64,000 nt of DNA from Talinum fruticosum (GCA_021018815.1 JAITYX010000016.1:874001-938000), one strand, 5' to 3'; numbered from the stretch's first letter, positions 13,301 through 24,862 are shown. Numbers and translations are program-made. Notes: generated from the letters alone by a model not told the origin.

Positions 13301-13845
13301 AAATTAATCTGAAATTCTCTAATTTATTTGTCTCACCCTTCTTAGGTATCAAAAGAAGACGATCAACCTAAAGAGTTCTTATTGCCAATGTTTAATGAAG
13401 GATCGACGTGCCCACTTTGATGACATTTTGCTATATTGGAAATGTGGAATAAAGAGCCTAATTTTTTTTTTTTAGTGAATGATAGATGTTATTGTTACAA
13501 GGCTTTTAAATTAAAATTCAGATTTTTTAGTAATTTGTGTTTCATTATCAAAGCGTCGAATATTTTATTGATGTTTTATACTATTTTTTTAAGTGGTATA
13601 TTGTGATTGTTGAGAAAAAAAGTCTCAGCTTAAATTTAAATTTATGTTTTTATAGTAAGTATATAAAGGGTGACTTTGAACCTAAAAACAGGAGTTTAAT
13701 ACAAGCTTTTGACGAGCCAATGACGAGCCGAGCTCAGGGTTGAGCTTTTGATGAGCCAAGCTTGGGCTCGAGCTACAAATGATACTCACGAGCCGAGCTC
13801 CGAACCTGGTAGGTTCGGGCTCGGCTCGGCTCGAATACACCCCTA
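10345..13845 (+). mobile_element. non-autonomous hAT-superfamily DNA transposon (copy 1)
   Basis: Ends are TAGGGGTGTA at 10345 and its exact complement TACACCCCTA ending at 13845. An 8-bp target duplication, ggtgtagc, sits on both sides (10337-10344 and 13846-13853), which is diagnostic of hAT. Both ends carry dense GAGC/GCTCG subterminal repeats (10370-10620 and 13710-13835), the usual transposase-binding design. The interior is AT-rich. It lacks the transposase body and keeps only what may be its C-terminal end near 13340-13470 (LLYWK-like frame). Much of 10620-13190 is the reverse complement of 45390-47990 in copy 2. A 135-bp internal piece is duplicated at the deletion joint. Confidence 0.92.
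12636..13325 (+). repeat. internal direct duplication in hAT copy 1
   Basis: About 135 bases at 12636-12776 (starting near tattattaggacttattta) recur at 13195-13325 with a few substitutions. Copy 2 at 45-46 kb has only the first of them. The second copy lies at the place where the transposase body is missing, so it looks like filler from interrupted gap repair. Confidence 0.75.
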
Positions 13846-13853
13846 GGTGTAGC
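13846..13853. repeat. right target-site duplication of hAT copy 1
   Basis: Exact copy of the 8-bp left duplication directly after the right terminus. Confidence 0.9.
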
Positions 13854-14049
13854 AAGCAATATAGTGGATATGTATAGATCCGATTAGAGATTTTCCAAAG
13901 CTAAAATTGTTACTATATGAACTAATTTGACTTAAGTTAATTTTCTTACCCCCCGGCAAAGTAGGATGATAAAGACACCTTGATATACTACTCCATTAAA
14001 TGAAGAGGAGAAGCGATCTCCATAGGTTCCATTAGCATATTTTCAAAAG

Positions 14050-14650
14050 TGATTCGGGTATTTCCTGGACAGCTCCGCATCACCCGCCACGTCACCGACC
14101 AACCGAGCTTAATCAGTCGGATAAGGGAGGAATCGGCCCAAGATAACCCTTAACGGGCCAGGTAAAAGCCTAAAGCCCACTAGGGCTAGGGTTTCTCCTA
14201 AACCATGGTAAAGTACCGTTTTACCCCTTTAAAATCTCCTATAAATACTCATCACTTCCCAAACCCAAGGCATGTTATGTTGATGAGACAAGACATCTCA
14301 TTTGAGGATAATCACTCAAGCTTCTAAGCTCTCAACTCTCATAACGTTCATCGGTGTTCATCGGTACACATTCATACCCGAGAACTTCCATCTTTGGAAA
14401 TCTTCTCGTCTCCCAAGGAACCCTCTCACGCATATCGAGGAAGATCTCCTCGATCCTTTCAATCAAATCAGATACTAACTTGAGCGCCGGAGGGCGTTCC
14501 CGGGATCCACTACCCGGGCTTCGCCTTTTGCAGGTTCAAGCAGCCGTCACTCGGCTCGGATCGCTTGTGCCACGTCCTCGAACCGGAGCAAGAAATCCTT
14601 CCTCTCTCCGAATCATCATCCACCTCATCAACTCGCTTTCTCCGGAAACA
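14050..14650 (+). repeat. 5' LTR
   Basis: Starts tgattcgggtatt and ends ctccggaaaca. It contains a TATA-like tataaata near 14231. It matches the 3' LTR at 17836-18435 with only scattered substitutions and small indels, implying a fairly recent insertion. Confidence 0.9.
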
Positions 14651-14675
14651 GCTTGGCGCCGTCTCGTGGGAGGAA
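14651..14675 (+). other. primer-binding-site-like region
   Basis: Directly follows the 5' LTR and reads gcttggcgccgtctcgtggg, resembling the tRNA-primed start common in plant Ty3 elements. The specific tRNA was not determined. Confidence 0.6.
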
Positions 14676-14683
14676 GGTAGCAT

Positions 14684-15590
14684 ATGGTCGCCAGTGGCAC
14701 TCGATCTCGATCCAAGATGACTCGTGATACGAACAACCCACCAGTCCCACACCCTAACCGCTCAATGCCTACGGGGCCAATCCCGCGACGCTCCTCAAGC
14801 CGAGGACGCAGAATCGTCTCACCGGTCCGCCGGCAATCGCCACACCCAGCCGGAGGGGTACGTCACCCTAGGGGCTCTCCAAAACTTAATAGAGACCCTT
14901 AAAACGATCGTTGCACGGCAAGTGCAAGAACAAGTGCGAATCACCATGGAACAGCCGCATGCCAATCGTGCCCTTCCACTACGCCCCAACTCCTGGGTAT
15001 GGCGCAACCCCCGGGGTGTCAGCTGTTGGCCACTTCTCGGCGGGATGCCTTCCCATGCGGCTCCAAAGACAGCCCACTAAGGCACCAACCGCGCTTGCTC
15101 TTGAGCAGCCAAGTGCCCCCCAACAAGGCGTCACGAAGAAGGCGATGCCCGAGGGATTATCGATGCAAAGAAGGCTCTCCATAAAGCCAACGAGAATGTT
15201 GCAACTTCGCACACGGCCTCGACCCCTTATGCTACCCACAGTAGGCGTTCCGCCCGGTTCGACGATCATGGTGACGCCCTTGCCGTAAACACGGAGCGAA
15301 GGCCCCTGGGAGCATAAGGTCCGCCAGCCCCGCACGATCGGCTACACGTAGCCGCAATTCTCATCGAGCTTGCAATGCCTCAAGGCGCGACCTGCAGCGG
15401 TCCGCAGCCCGAGAGCGGGAGCGATCAAGAGAAAGGCATCATGAGCGATCAAATCCGAAGGGTCCCGAGAAGTCGGAGAGGACCAGGCGCACTCCTCCTC
15501 GATCCGAGAGGAGGAAGAGTCCTTCCCTAGTGGAAGTTCCACGCCACCAACCCCGCGCCGTCCCTATCTCTCGGCTCCGATTTAAGGCCA
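14684..15590 (+). pseudogene. degenerate gag-like region of the LTR element
   Basis: Overlapping short frames rich in Arg, Pro and Ser, including EGYVTLGALQNLIETLKTIV and a glutamine-rich stretch, look like the start of a plant Ty3 gag polyprotein. Frames shift repeatedly, and no zinc knuckle or enzyme follows. Capsid function is inferred only from position. Confidence 0.5.
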
Positions 15591-15959
15591 ACCTGCAATG
15601 TTTTCAACACTCCATTTTCAAAGAAGATCATGAATGCCCCCGAATGAAGAAGAAACAAGGCAAGTGATCGGTTTAGGAGTCGGTCTTAGGGGTCGGTGTG
15701 AGAGGTCGGGTTCAAGAGTCTTAAATAAATAAAAATAAAAATTGCGTAACTTCGAAAAAATATTTTCGCAACGAAGCATATAATTTCGAAGCCGAAACGT
15801 CTCTCGACGTCAAACAACGACTTAGCCTCCGGAGCTAACAAGTCATATTTCCACCTCCACAAAGGGGACATCCTTCGAAGTTACTGTAAGCGATAACTTA
15901 GCCTCCGGAGCTAAAAATCGTACGCCTAACTTCATAAAAGGAACACCTCTCTGAGGACG

Positions 15960-17035
15960 CACAATTATGCACTTCTAAGCCTACGGAGCTAGAAGGTCGC
16001 GTAAAGACCCATGTCCGCATGGGCACTCGCACTCCTAACTTAAGGTTAGGGGTCGCGCTCTCCGTGGGATGTTCCCTAGCGAGAATCATGCACTTCTAAG
16101 CCTACGGGAGCTAGAAGGTCGCGTAAAGACCCATGTCCGCATGGGCACTCGCACTCCTAACTTAAGGTTAGGGGGTCGCGCTCTCCGTGGGATGTTCCCT
16201 AACGAGAATCATGCACTTCTAAGCCTATGGGAGCTAGAAGGTCGCGTAAAGACCCATGTCCGCATGGGCACTCGCACTCCTAACTTAAGGTTAGGAGGTC
16301 GCGCTCGAGAATCATGCACTTCTAAGCCCACTGGAGCCGGAAGGTTGCGTAAAGACCCATGTCCGCATGGGCACTTGCACTCCTAACTTCGGGTTAGGGG
16401 TCGCGTTTTCGAGGGATATGCCCTCGCGAGATACTTACGTTTAAGCACTTTCAAGCCTCCGGGAGCCGAAAGGTCGCGTAAAAGACCCATGACATCACTA
16501 CCATGGGCAAACTCACTCCCTTCGAATCCGCGGCACATAGGAGCTGGGACGCCTTGAGAGCTCCGGAGGGATCACAAGAAAACTCATCCTCCCCACAAGA
16601 CTCCTTTTAGCCCCAAGGGGCTAAGTAAAAAGTAAAATCAAATCAAATCACAAAAATTGCAAGAGTTGCAAAAGCAAAACGGGCAAGTCCCGAAAGCTCG
16701 TCCGAAGAACGACTTAGCCCTCGAGGGCCAGCAAGTCACATCCCTGCCTTCACAAGGGGCTATCCTTTGGGGTTCAAAGTCAGTTTGCTCTCGCCGACAA
16801 CTTGGCCTCCGGAGCCGAAAATCGCACTCTTAGCCCCATAAGGTGATACCCTTCAAGAAGCTATCTCTCAAGCACTTTCAAGCCTCCGGAGCTGAAAGGT
16901 CTCGCAAAGACCCATTCCGTCATGGGCACTTATACTCCTAACCGAAAGTTAGGAGGTCACGTTCCCCGTGGGATGTCTCCTAGCGAGATATCCATATTCA
17001 AGCACTTCCAAGCCTCCGGAGCCGAAAGGTTGCTC
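15960..17035 (+). repeat. tandem array of about 121-bp units inside the LTR element
   Basis: A unit starting cacttctaagcctacgggag and ending at gagaatcatg begins near 15970, 16091, 16213 and 16317 (the last unit is shorter), with diverged copies at 16446, 16870 and 17005. Each unit includes a short palindromic phrase (cctaacttaaggttagg). The open frame across it is a by-product of the repeat. Confidence 0.85.
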
Positions 17036-17135
17036 AACAATTACTCTCTAAGTCCAAAGGGCTATGTAAAAACCATTCTTCACAACAGTAACGTCAACGA
17101 CAAGATAGGAAAGCGAAGAAAAGCTAACAAAGCGA

Positions 17136-17168
17136 AGCTTCATTCATTCATTCATTCATTCATTCATT
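17136..17168. repeat. ATTC microsatellite
   Basis: About eight perfect units of cattcatt lie inside the LTR element. Confidence 0.9.
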
Positions 17169-17835
17169 GGGACAAGAACGCGCAACGCGCTAGTACAAGA
17201 GAAGCAAAGCGCCTAAAACTCAAGATACTACGCTACGACGCTACAGCTTATACTACTACGCTACAAGTTACACTACTTAGATGGAATGAGAGCCCCGGCT
17301 ACCACCTCACTTTTCCTTCCGAGGGTTCCTCTTCCTCTCCGCCGGATCGTTCCTCTTCCTCTCGCCGGAAGGTTCCACCTCTTCTCCACCTGGAAGGTGC
17401 ATCTTCTTCTCCGCAAGGAGAATACTCCCTTTGCCTCGGGCAAGTCCCTCCGGCCCTAAGAAGGAGTAAAAGGGCCATCTCGCTAACTCTCCACTCTCCA
17501 AGGGAGGGTCGGACGACGAGCCAACTCGGGAGCGGTTCTTCCTCCCGTCGCAGCGTTCACCGAAGAATTAAGGTTCACCGATTGAAGCTCAATGATGCTA
17601 TCGTAGTTACATTCCACCCAAGCCTCAAGCGTGTCCACTAAGAATGGATTGTGGCCGGAAGCAACTTACCATACTTCTCACCATCATTTATCAACCCCAG
17701 ACTTCCAAGCATCATCAATGAGGAGCCGGTAGAACGCTTCGCGGCAAAGGATGGTCGGCGATGCTCAATCGCTGTTTGCTCCACATTCCACCTACCTACC
17801 TCGGGAGGCATGCAGGCGTAACGTGAGGGGCTAAA

Positions 17836-18435
17836 TGATTCGGGTATTTTCCGGACAGTTCCAGCATCACCCGCCACGTCACCAGCCAACCGAGCCTAAT
17901 CGCCTGGATAAGGGAGGAATCGGCCCAAGATAACCCTTAACGGGCCAGGTAAAAGCCTAAAGCCCACTAGGGCTAGGGTTTCTCCTAAACCATGGTAAAG
18001 TACCGTTTTACCCCTTTAAAATCTCCTATAAATACTCATCACTTCCCAAACCCAAGGCATGTTATGTTGATGAGACAAGACATCTCATTTGAGGATAATC
18101 ACTCAAGCTTCTAAGCTCTCAACTCTCATAACGTTCATCGGTGTTCATCGGCACACATTCATACCCGAGAACTTCCATCTTTGGAAATCTTCTCGTCTCC
18201 CAAGGAACCCCTCACGCATATCGAGGAAGATCTCCTCGATCCTTTCAATCAAATCGATACTAACTTGAGCGTCGGAGGGCGTTCCCGGATCCACTACCCG
18301 GGCTTCGCCTTTGCAGGTTCAAGCAGCCGTCACTCGGCTCGGATCGCTCGTGCCACGTCCTCTGAACCGGAGCAAGAAATCCTTCCTCTCTCCGAATCAT
18401 CATCCACCTCATCAACTTAGTTTTCTCCGGAAACA
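17836..18435 (+). repeat. 3' LTR
   Basis: Second LTR copy, tgattcggg to ggaaaca, preceded by a short purine-rich stretch (gtgaggggctaaa) that may be the polypurine tract. Confidence 0.9.
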
Positions 18436-18822
18436 AAGAGTTAAATTGTTTTAAACTCGGCAAATATTAGCATTTAAGAATATGTTTTGTTGTATTTAAT
18501 TATCAATTTGTTTATTGCTTGTGATAACATGGTTTGACAAAATGTAGTTGTTGACTCGGTAATATTCCTCATAAAAGTAAAACATTTCCATCCTGCCCTT
18601 GTCACCGAATAGCAAATTGTGATTACTACATAAATTTAATTTGAGACAATTAGATAAACAAAGAAATAAAAATTCTTGAATTTCGACCTACGGAGGAGTC
18701 ATAATTCATTCAAATGTTCTAAGAGAGCATCTCGCACCAATCCGAGAAGGTTAACTTTCCTTGCTCATAGAACGAGGATCTAAGAACAAGGGAGAAAGAG
18801 AAACCATTCAGTTAATCTCTTT
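18436..18822. other. spacer between LTR element and Harbinger element
   Basis: No gene or repeat is recognised; ordinary AT-rich sequence. Confidence 0.4.
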
Positions 18823-19479
18823 GGCTGTGTTCGGCAATAGAGGTTTAGGTAGTGTTTAGAGTTTTCCTCATCTCAAAACACTACTTCACGTAAATTTTGA
18901 CTGTTTGGCAACTTAGTGTTTAAGGTAGTCGTTAGTGGTTAGAGCAAGTGTTTTGCAAACGCTACCGTAATTAACGTTTCGAAAACGCTAAACAGATGTT
19001 TAACCTTTATTCCGAATATAACCTTGTCATTTCATCAAATTTATCCTTCCCTTTTCCCGCTAAGCTCGCTACATACGCTACACGTACTCTCACCAAACAA
19101 TCAAAGAAATTTGTTTCCAAATCCAACTCTAACTCCATCCCCTTCATATCCAACGCAAAATCCTCAAATGGAGAGTCCAACTTCTGCCAATTTTTTTTCA
19201 TAAAACCCTAAACAAAGTACTCGAGACGGAGAGTTTCACCGAGGTGAGATAAATTACCAAGTGGAGTCGTCATCAACGAGTATTGTTCAATCTTGGCGAA
19301 TCCATTGATAATTTGCTACTCTTCAGTACCGATTTCTTCTTTTGCTTTTATGTGGCCACCATTATACCCATTGTTCTTCTCTCGACTGGATTTGATTCTC
19401 TTCTTTTTCTTTCGATTGAATGCAAGGTCCGATGATTTGAGATAGTAGTGTTGTTTGCCGATAAAAAAATTCCCCATAG

Positions 19480-19960
19480 ACCATAGACATGGAGAGACCA
19501 AGCGAGATTGAGAGGGACAGCGAGGGTTAGAGTTAACAGAGCAGGAGAGAGAGAGTGAGAGACAGTGAGGGAGCCGAGAGACCAAGCGAGATTGAGAGGG
19601 ACAGCGAGGGTTAGAGTTAACAGAGCGAGGAGCGAGAGAGTGAGAGATAGTGCGGGAGCCGAGAGACCAAGCGAGACCGAGAGGGACAGCGAGGGTGAAA
19701 GATAACAGAGCAGGGAGCGAGAGAGTGAGAGACAAGTGAGGGAGTCGGGAGAGACCAACCGAGAGCGAGAAACGGTGAGGGAGCCGATAGAGAGAGCGAG
19801 GAAGAAGAGGACAGTGAGGGTGAGAGATAACAGAGCAGGGAGTGAGAGACCGAGAGACAGTGAGAGAGCCGGGAGAGACCAAGCGAGAGTGAGAGACGGT
19901 GAGGAAGCCGGACAGCGAGAGTGAGAGCGAGGAAGAAGACGGTGGGTTGTAGCAGCTACC
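19480..19960. repeat. GA-rich tandem array, unit about 80-90 bp
   Basis: The phrase gagaccaagcgagattgaga followed by gggacagcgagggttagag recurs about four to five times with drift. Long frames on both strands here are artefacts of the low-complexity repeat. Confidence 0.8.
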
Positions 19961-20577
19961 GAGAGAGTGGCGGACAGGGGACCGAGTGATAGAGATAAGG
20001 AAGAAAGAGGCTGAGCTGTGAGTCTAGAGGTGAGAGAAGAAAAGTAATAGAAGGGTTCAAAGCATGCTCTATAATCAATGTTGTGTCTCGCTCAAACAAA
20101 AAATTAAAAAAATAATCAATGCTCTGCAGAAGACCGAGAAAGATGACAAGACAACACATCCAATATTGTAATATTAATTGAAATAATATATGATTTTTGT
20201 GACTTGAGCATTTAATAAAATTTGGTTTTGATTTTGAAATTTTTTTGAATGAAAATAAAATAAAACTTATACTTTCCGATTTGAAGTGAATAATAATTTT
20301 TATTGGATTTGTTATTGTCATTAAAGTTTCTATATTGTATGTGTGTGTATGAGAGAGAGTAAATATTTGATTTAAGGCATGAATTATTATAAAATTATTT
20401 TGTGGCCTATAGGAACAAAACCTTCGTTATGTTTGCTTGTTCCAAAGTGGATAATGAAACTTATTATAAATTCTTGTGTGCCATAAATATAGTAGTCAAA
20501 GAAATGAAAATAGTGGTCCTAAACTAAAATTATGATAAAGACTGAAATTATTAATTTTTATAGTTATATCATGTGCT

Positions 20578-21762
20578 ATGGCATCCTCTAGTAAGAAGGA
20601 TGGGACCAAAGAGAGCTTCCACTGGACTCTGCAAGAGATGATCATTTTATGTGATGCTTGTCTTCAATTCATTGAAAAATATGGACGAGCACAATTTTAC
20701 AATTGGAAGGAGATTCAAAAAGAGGTCGAAAAAAGTTGGGCGTTCATGTGGTCACAATAGTTGTAAGTATAAATATGATTCAATGAGGAGAGATTGGCGT
20801 TTATGGAAACAATTGAGAACGTCGAAATTGGTTTAGGTTGGGATCCTATCTCGGGAAAGATCGACGCTTCAAATGAATGGTGGGAGAAAAAGAATAAGGT
20901 TAGTTCTAACTCTTTATTTGGGGAGAGGGAGGGTAGATTATGAATACAAAGGGTTTCCATTTAGATAAAACCGACTATATTTGAATATCATGATATAATT
21001 TTATTTTATTTTGTAGGAAAATGCGAAATTTAATAAATTTCGTGATAAGGGTGTGACCTCATTTCTTGAAGATAAGTGGGATCAACTATTTGGGGATTCT
21101 TATGCTACTGGGAAAACGTCTATACACCTTCAATGGAGCCTCCTCCACTTATCAATGTTGAAAATGATAATGACGACAAGCAATGAGGATGCTGATAGTG
21201 TTCATGAGGAAGGACATTTAGAAGTGTATAATGTTCACAATAATAACTCGTATCTTCAAGAGGCTTTAATGGATGAGGAAACCTTCATGAGAGATTTTGT
21301 TCAACAAGTTGGCACCCTAAACGAAGGTGTAGTAATAGGTGACAGACCAAGTAACAAAGGAAGGAGGGAATGGTGTCACTCAAACATCCAAGAAGAAGAA
21401 CCAAAGAACTACTTTAAAAAATAATTCTATGCAAATAAATCGAAAAGGGAGGCAATCTGGAGGTTCTGCTATGTTGTCTAGCCAAATTTCTAACATGGTA
21501 ACAATGTGTACAGATATTAGCAATAGTATCCCAAGCATTGGAGGTCTCCAACGATCAACGACCTACTGTTGCTACTTCAATGGAAATTATTAGGAGCATG
21601 GTACATAATGGTACTTTAGCACAAGGAAGTGAATTGTGGGGTTATGCTATTTATTTGCTTGAAGACTCAATAAGGAGAGAAATTTTTATTAATTTGGGTG
21701 ATGATACGAGTAGGATACAATGGTTACAATATATGTATGCCATGAAAGACAAAGTCAAGTGA
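20578..21762 (+). pseudogene. Myb/SANT-like protein of the Harbinger element (second gene)
   Basis: PIF/Harbinger elements need a Myb/trihelix-like DNA-binding partner that helps the nuclease reach the termini. Exon 1, from ATG 20578, starts MASSSKKDGTKESFHWTLQE, a Myb/SANT-like helix region. It continues in another frame as GLGWDPISGKIDASNEWWE, up to a donor near 20898. After an intron, an acceptor near 21016 gives ENAKFNKFRDKGVTSFLEDK, typical of the plant L10-interacting-Myb-like group. The acidic linker and a C-terminal helical segment (LEDSIRREIFINLGDD) follow to 21762. At least two frame changes, near 20750 and 21430-21540, break the protein. Confidence 0.7.
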
Positions 21763-22157
21763 TCATATGCTTTGATCTTTCATTTGTTTTTTTTTTTTCC
21801 GTCGAACTTTTATTTTTCATTTTATTGTCCCCTAGTGAATTTTCTACAATTTTTTCCAAATAAATAAATTTTATAGATGAATTCGTTAGTGATGAGAAAT
21901 GTATGAACTAGGTGCATAATTCTTCGAAATTATCAATTGAAATTGAACTATTTTTTAATATGTAGAATTTGGTATTATATATTTGCAATTTTCGCATTTA
22001 TTTTAATTGGTTTTTATAATGAAATTTTCTTCTATCTTATGAATGCTAGGTCTATAATGGATCCTTACGAGGAATGGAAGCTTACATTTTGGATTATGAC
22101 CATGTGCACAACAACGTTAATATCCATGTATTATTATAAGTATATTTATAAGGAACC

Positions 22158-23179
22158 ATGCATGACTTCTATCCTAACAGGGAAGAATGGATGAAAGAAG
22201 TACTTAATTGCCATCCTATTCGATGTGTTAATGCCTTTAGAATGGAGCCTCACTTGTTCATGAAGTTGTGCAAGGAACTATCATCAAAATATGGGTTAAA
22301 AGCAAGTCGTAATATGTCGATTATTGAAAAAGTCGGTATTTTTTATACTCTTGCCATAGGTGTTTCAAATAGAGTTCTTAGCGAACGTTTCCAGCGATCA
22401 GGTGATAGCATTAGTAGAGCTTTTCATGAAGTTCTTAATGCGGTCTCAAATCGAAATCGTACGTGTCTAGCACATGATATAATAAAGCCAAAGGATGCAC
22501 ATTTCGAAAGTATACCATCTCAAATAGCCAATGATGAGAGGTATATGCCTTTTTTAAGGTAATAATTTTGTTTAGTATAAAATAATAGTATAAATGGTAT
22601 TACACACTTTGTGTATGAGTGATTTAATTTATATATTTAACTTTATTCATTTGAATATTTATTACAGGATTGTATTGGATGCATAGATGGTACACATGTG
22701 GCGGCATGTATTCCCGAGTTCGATCAATTACCTTATAGAGGAAGAAAAGGCATTCCTACATTCAATATTATGGTTGCATGTGACTTTGACATGTGTTTCA
22801 CATTTATCTCAGCTGGTTGGGAAGGTTCTCGCACATGATACTCGAGTTTTTATTCATGCACTTGAAACCCCGAAATGAAGTTTCCTAGGCCACCGTAAGG
22901 TACGTTTGATATCATTTAAATTCATTTTCATTTATGTTGTGTGAAATAAACATTTTATGTTTATACATTTATTTAGGTAAGTACTATCCGGTAGATAAAG
23001 GATACCCCGATAGGCAAGGCTACTTAGTACCTTATCCAAAGTTGAGATATCATCAATCACAATTTCAAAGGGAACCTCCTCAAACTCGCTCAAGAGGCAT
23101 TCAATCGTGCACATTCGTCCCTAAGAAGTTGTATCGAGAGATCCTTTGGAGTGCTAAAGCAAAGGTGGAAGGTACTTAA
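22158..23179 (+). pseudogene. HARBI1-type DDE transposase of the Harbinger element
   Basis: Nuclease that cuts the element ends. Exon 1 (22158-22557) gives MHDFYPNREEWMKEVLNCHP and the helix-turn-helix-like SERFQRSGDSISRAFHEVLN. After an intron (22558-22667) comes CIGCIDGTHVAACIPEF, with the first catalytic Asp in the IDGTH motif, then FNIMVACDFDMCFTF (second Asp region). A broken GWEGS/AHDTRVF segment follows. After a further intron comes GKYYPVDKGYPDRQGYLVPY. Defects: the T run 22550-22555 seems one base short, so exon 1 does not join exon 2 in frame, and one extra base sits near 22833. The third acidic residue's surroundings are degraded. Otherwise it is well preserved for a transposase. 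Confidence 0.82.
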
Positions 23180-24171
23180 CAAAATGCAACAATACAGGTG
23201 TTGACACGCAGATACATTTTATAGTGGCGACATTTGCACTACATAATTATATTCGAATCAACTCACAAAGCGACCCAATTTTTCAAGTATTAGATCAACA
23301 TCCAAATTTTATTCCTACTCGATGAGCTTTATGGGGATGTTTCTATAAGTGAAGAAAATCTTCACCAAAGATCAAGTGAGATGAAAGATATTTGAAATAG
23401 GATAGCTGCATCATTGTGGAATCGTAGGTGATGTACTCTAGTTTTGCAACATTGATTTATAATAAGCATGTTATTAATAGTAGTATGTAATTGTGGACCT
23501 TTTTTTATTTTTATTCAGCTAGCAAATTTTTTTATAGTACATGAAATTAGTGATTACTATTATATTTAATATCCTTAAAAAATTAATTAGTTCGATTTTA
23601 AAATAAAAATACACATCATATCCATTTAAATTTTCAAATATATGTGACATTGAAAAAGTTATATCCAAACTTGTTATACAATTATCATAACAAAATGTGC
23701 TAAGTTAATTATTAATAGAAATATCTAGTGGATAATTTAAGTTGACTAATATAAGGATATAAAATAACCAAAAAGTAATTTAAAAAAGCAAAGCAAAACA
23801 CACGTCCTTTTTGGTCATTTTACGTTAATCGATTACCCCAACAGACTAGTTGTACCGAACACTCGCTAATTTAAAACACTAGTTTCACAACTAACCACTA
23901 ACCACTAAGTATCTAACAACTAGCAGCTAGTAAAACAGCTAACAGACTTATTCAACAGACTAACCACTACTAAAACAGACTAACTTTACCGAACACGACC
24001 TTTGCCTCATTACGAGACGGTTGTATAATTTGAGGCATTTCTCAAGAACATAGAGTGAGAGAAGTGAACATGTATGGGAGGTATAATTCATAAAAGCCGA
24101 ACTTTTATAGAAGGTTTGTAATTGCATAAGTTGCACAGACGGAAAACGCGAGAGGCAAAAGTCTTGGCTGG

Positions 24172-24862
24172 GTGTTGTTTATGCTAGTTAAACACGCAAT
24201 TTAGCGTTTCTTACCATCATTGTCTATTGTAGGTTCCACAGGAAGAAGGCTAAAAGTACTACAGTGCTTTCCTAGTGAGAATGCAGATGGTATGGTTCTG
24301 ATGTGATCAGAAGAGGGTGCTTAAGATCATTACATTTGTAATTTTACCTCCATTTCATGAGCAAATTAGGTTAGTTCATAGTGGCTCCATGTGGTCCATG
24401 GAACCTTCGATAAACCGTGACTTAGAAGGCTAGTCAGAGGACTGATGCAGGTTATATTGAAACTATATATGGGCTGTCGATGATTAATGTATCGGATTGA
24501 TCTCGAGGTCATAACTTGACACAATGTCCGTCATTGAGGCATTGGCCTATTGCATGTTTAGGTTTGCAGATCGATGTCAATCACTGTGCTAGTATGTCAT
24601 ATACTTCCCACGACAGTATGTGTGGTGTACTATAGTGCAGTTGTGCAATTATGATCAGTTGAGTTCTCTTATCTGCAGGAATGTTGGATATTAATGCAGT
24701 ACTTGCACAAGTTACATCTAGGTTAGACTCAACCAGTGCACATTCTATTGATGGGAAAGGTTCACTCAGACTATTACATATTTGAACAATTGTGATTTCA
24801 CCTGATATCACCTGATCTAACCCCCACCACTGCCTACAAAGTACTCACCTGCAACTCTTCAA
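24172..24862 (+). pseudogene. duplicated fragment of HRD1 (intron 5 end and exon 6)
   Basis: This stretch parallels 7340-8010 of the HRD1 gene in the same order. Shared are 'cacaggnagaagg...agtact...ctttcc', 'gagaatgcagatggt...gttctgat', 'agttctcttat-ctgcagGAAT', 'GGATAT-GCAGT-CTTGCACAAGTTA' and 'CACCTGATNTCACC'. The splice acceptor is conserved (exon-like part from 24679), but the frame meets a stop within six codons and is riddled with changes. No RING, membrane part or last exon is found nearby. It looks like an old partial tandem duplicate, with the transposon cluster now between it and HRD1. Confidence 0.8.

Larger units (their letters stand above)
14050..18435 (+). mobile_element. non-autonomous LTR retrotransposon (Ty3-type, LARD/TR-GAG-like)
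   Basis: Two direct LTRs of about 600 bp, each beginning TG and ending CA, flank 3.2 kb. A tggcgccgtc priming-site-like motif follows the 5' LTR at 14653, as in many plant Ty3 elements. The interior opens with a gag-like frame (14684 on) that soon breaks. No protease, reverse transcriptase or integrase is recognisable. The 3' half of the interior is filled with tandem repeats, a trait of Tat-lineage relatives. Flanks are aaaag (14045-14049) and aagag (18436-18440), an imperfect 5-bp duplication. Confidence 0.88.
18823..24000 (+). mobile_element. PIF/Harbinger DNA transposon, near complete
   Basis: Terminal inverted repeats: GGCTGTGTTCGGCAA at 18823 and the complement of GGTCGTGTTCGGTAA ending at 24000. 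A 3-bp TTT stands on each side (18820-18822, 24001-24003), the right size for this superfamily although TTA/TAA is usual. It carries the two expected genes in one direction: a Myb/SANT-like protein and a HARBI1-type DDE nuclease. A GA-rich tandem array fills 19480-19960. Confidence 0.88.

Noticed and set aside
16069..16386. 105-codon open frame with repeated peptide
   Set aside because: It is generated by the 121-bp tandem repeats of the LTR element and has no independent support.
15960..17035. Regularly spaced repeats that might suggest a CRISPR-like array
   Set aside because: Units are about 121 bp, contiguous and without unique spacers, in a plant LTR element.
19316..19882. 188-codon minus-strand frame
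   Set aside because: Leu/Ser/Pro-rich low-complexity product of the GA-rich tandem array.
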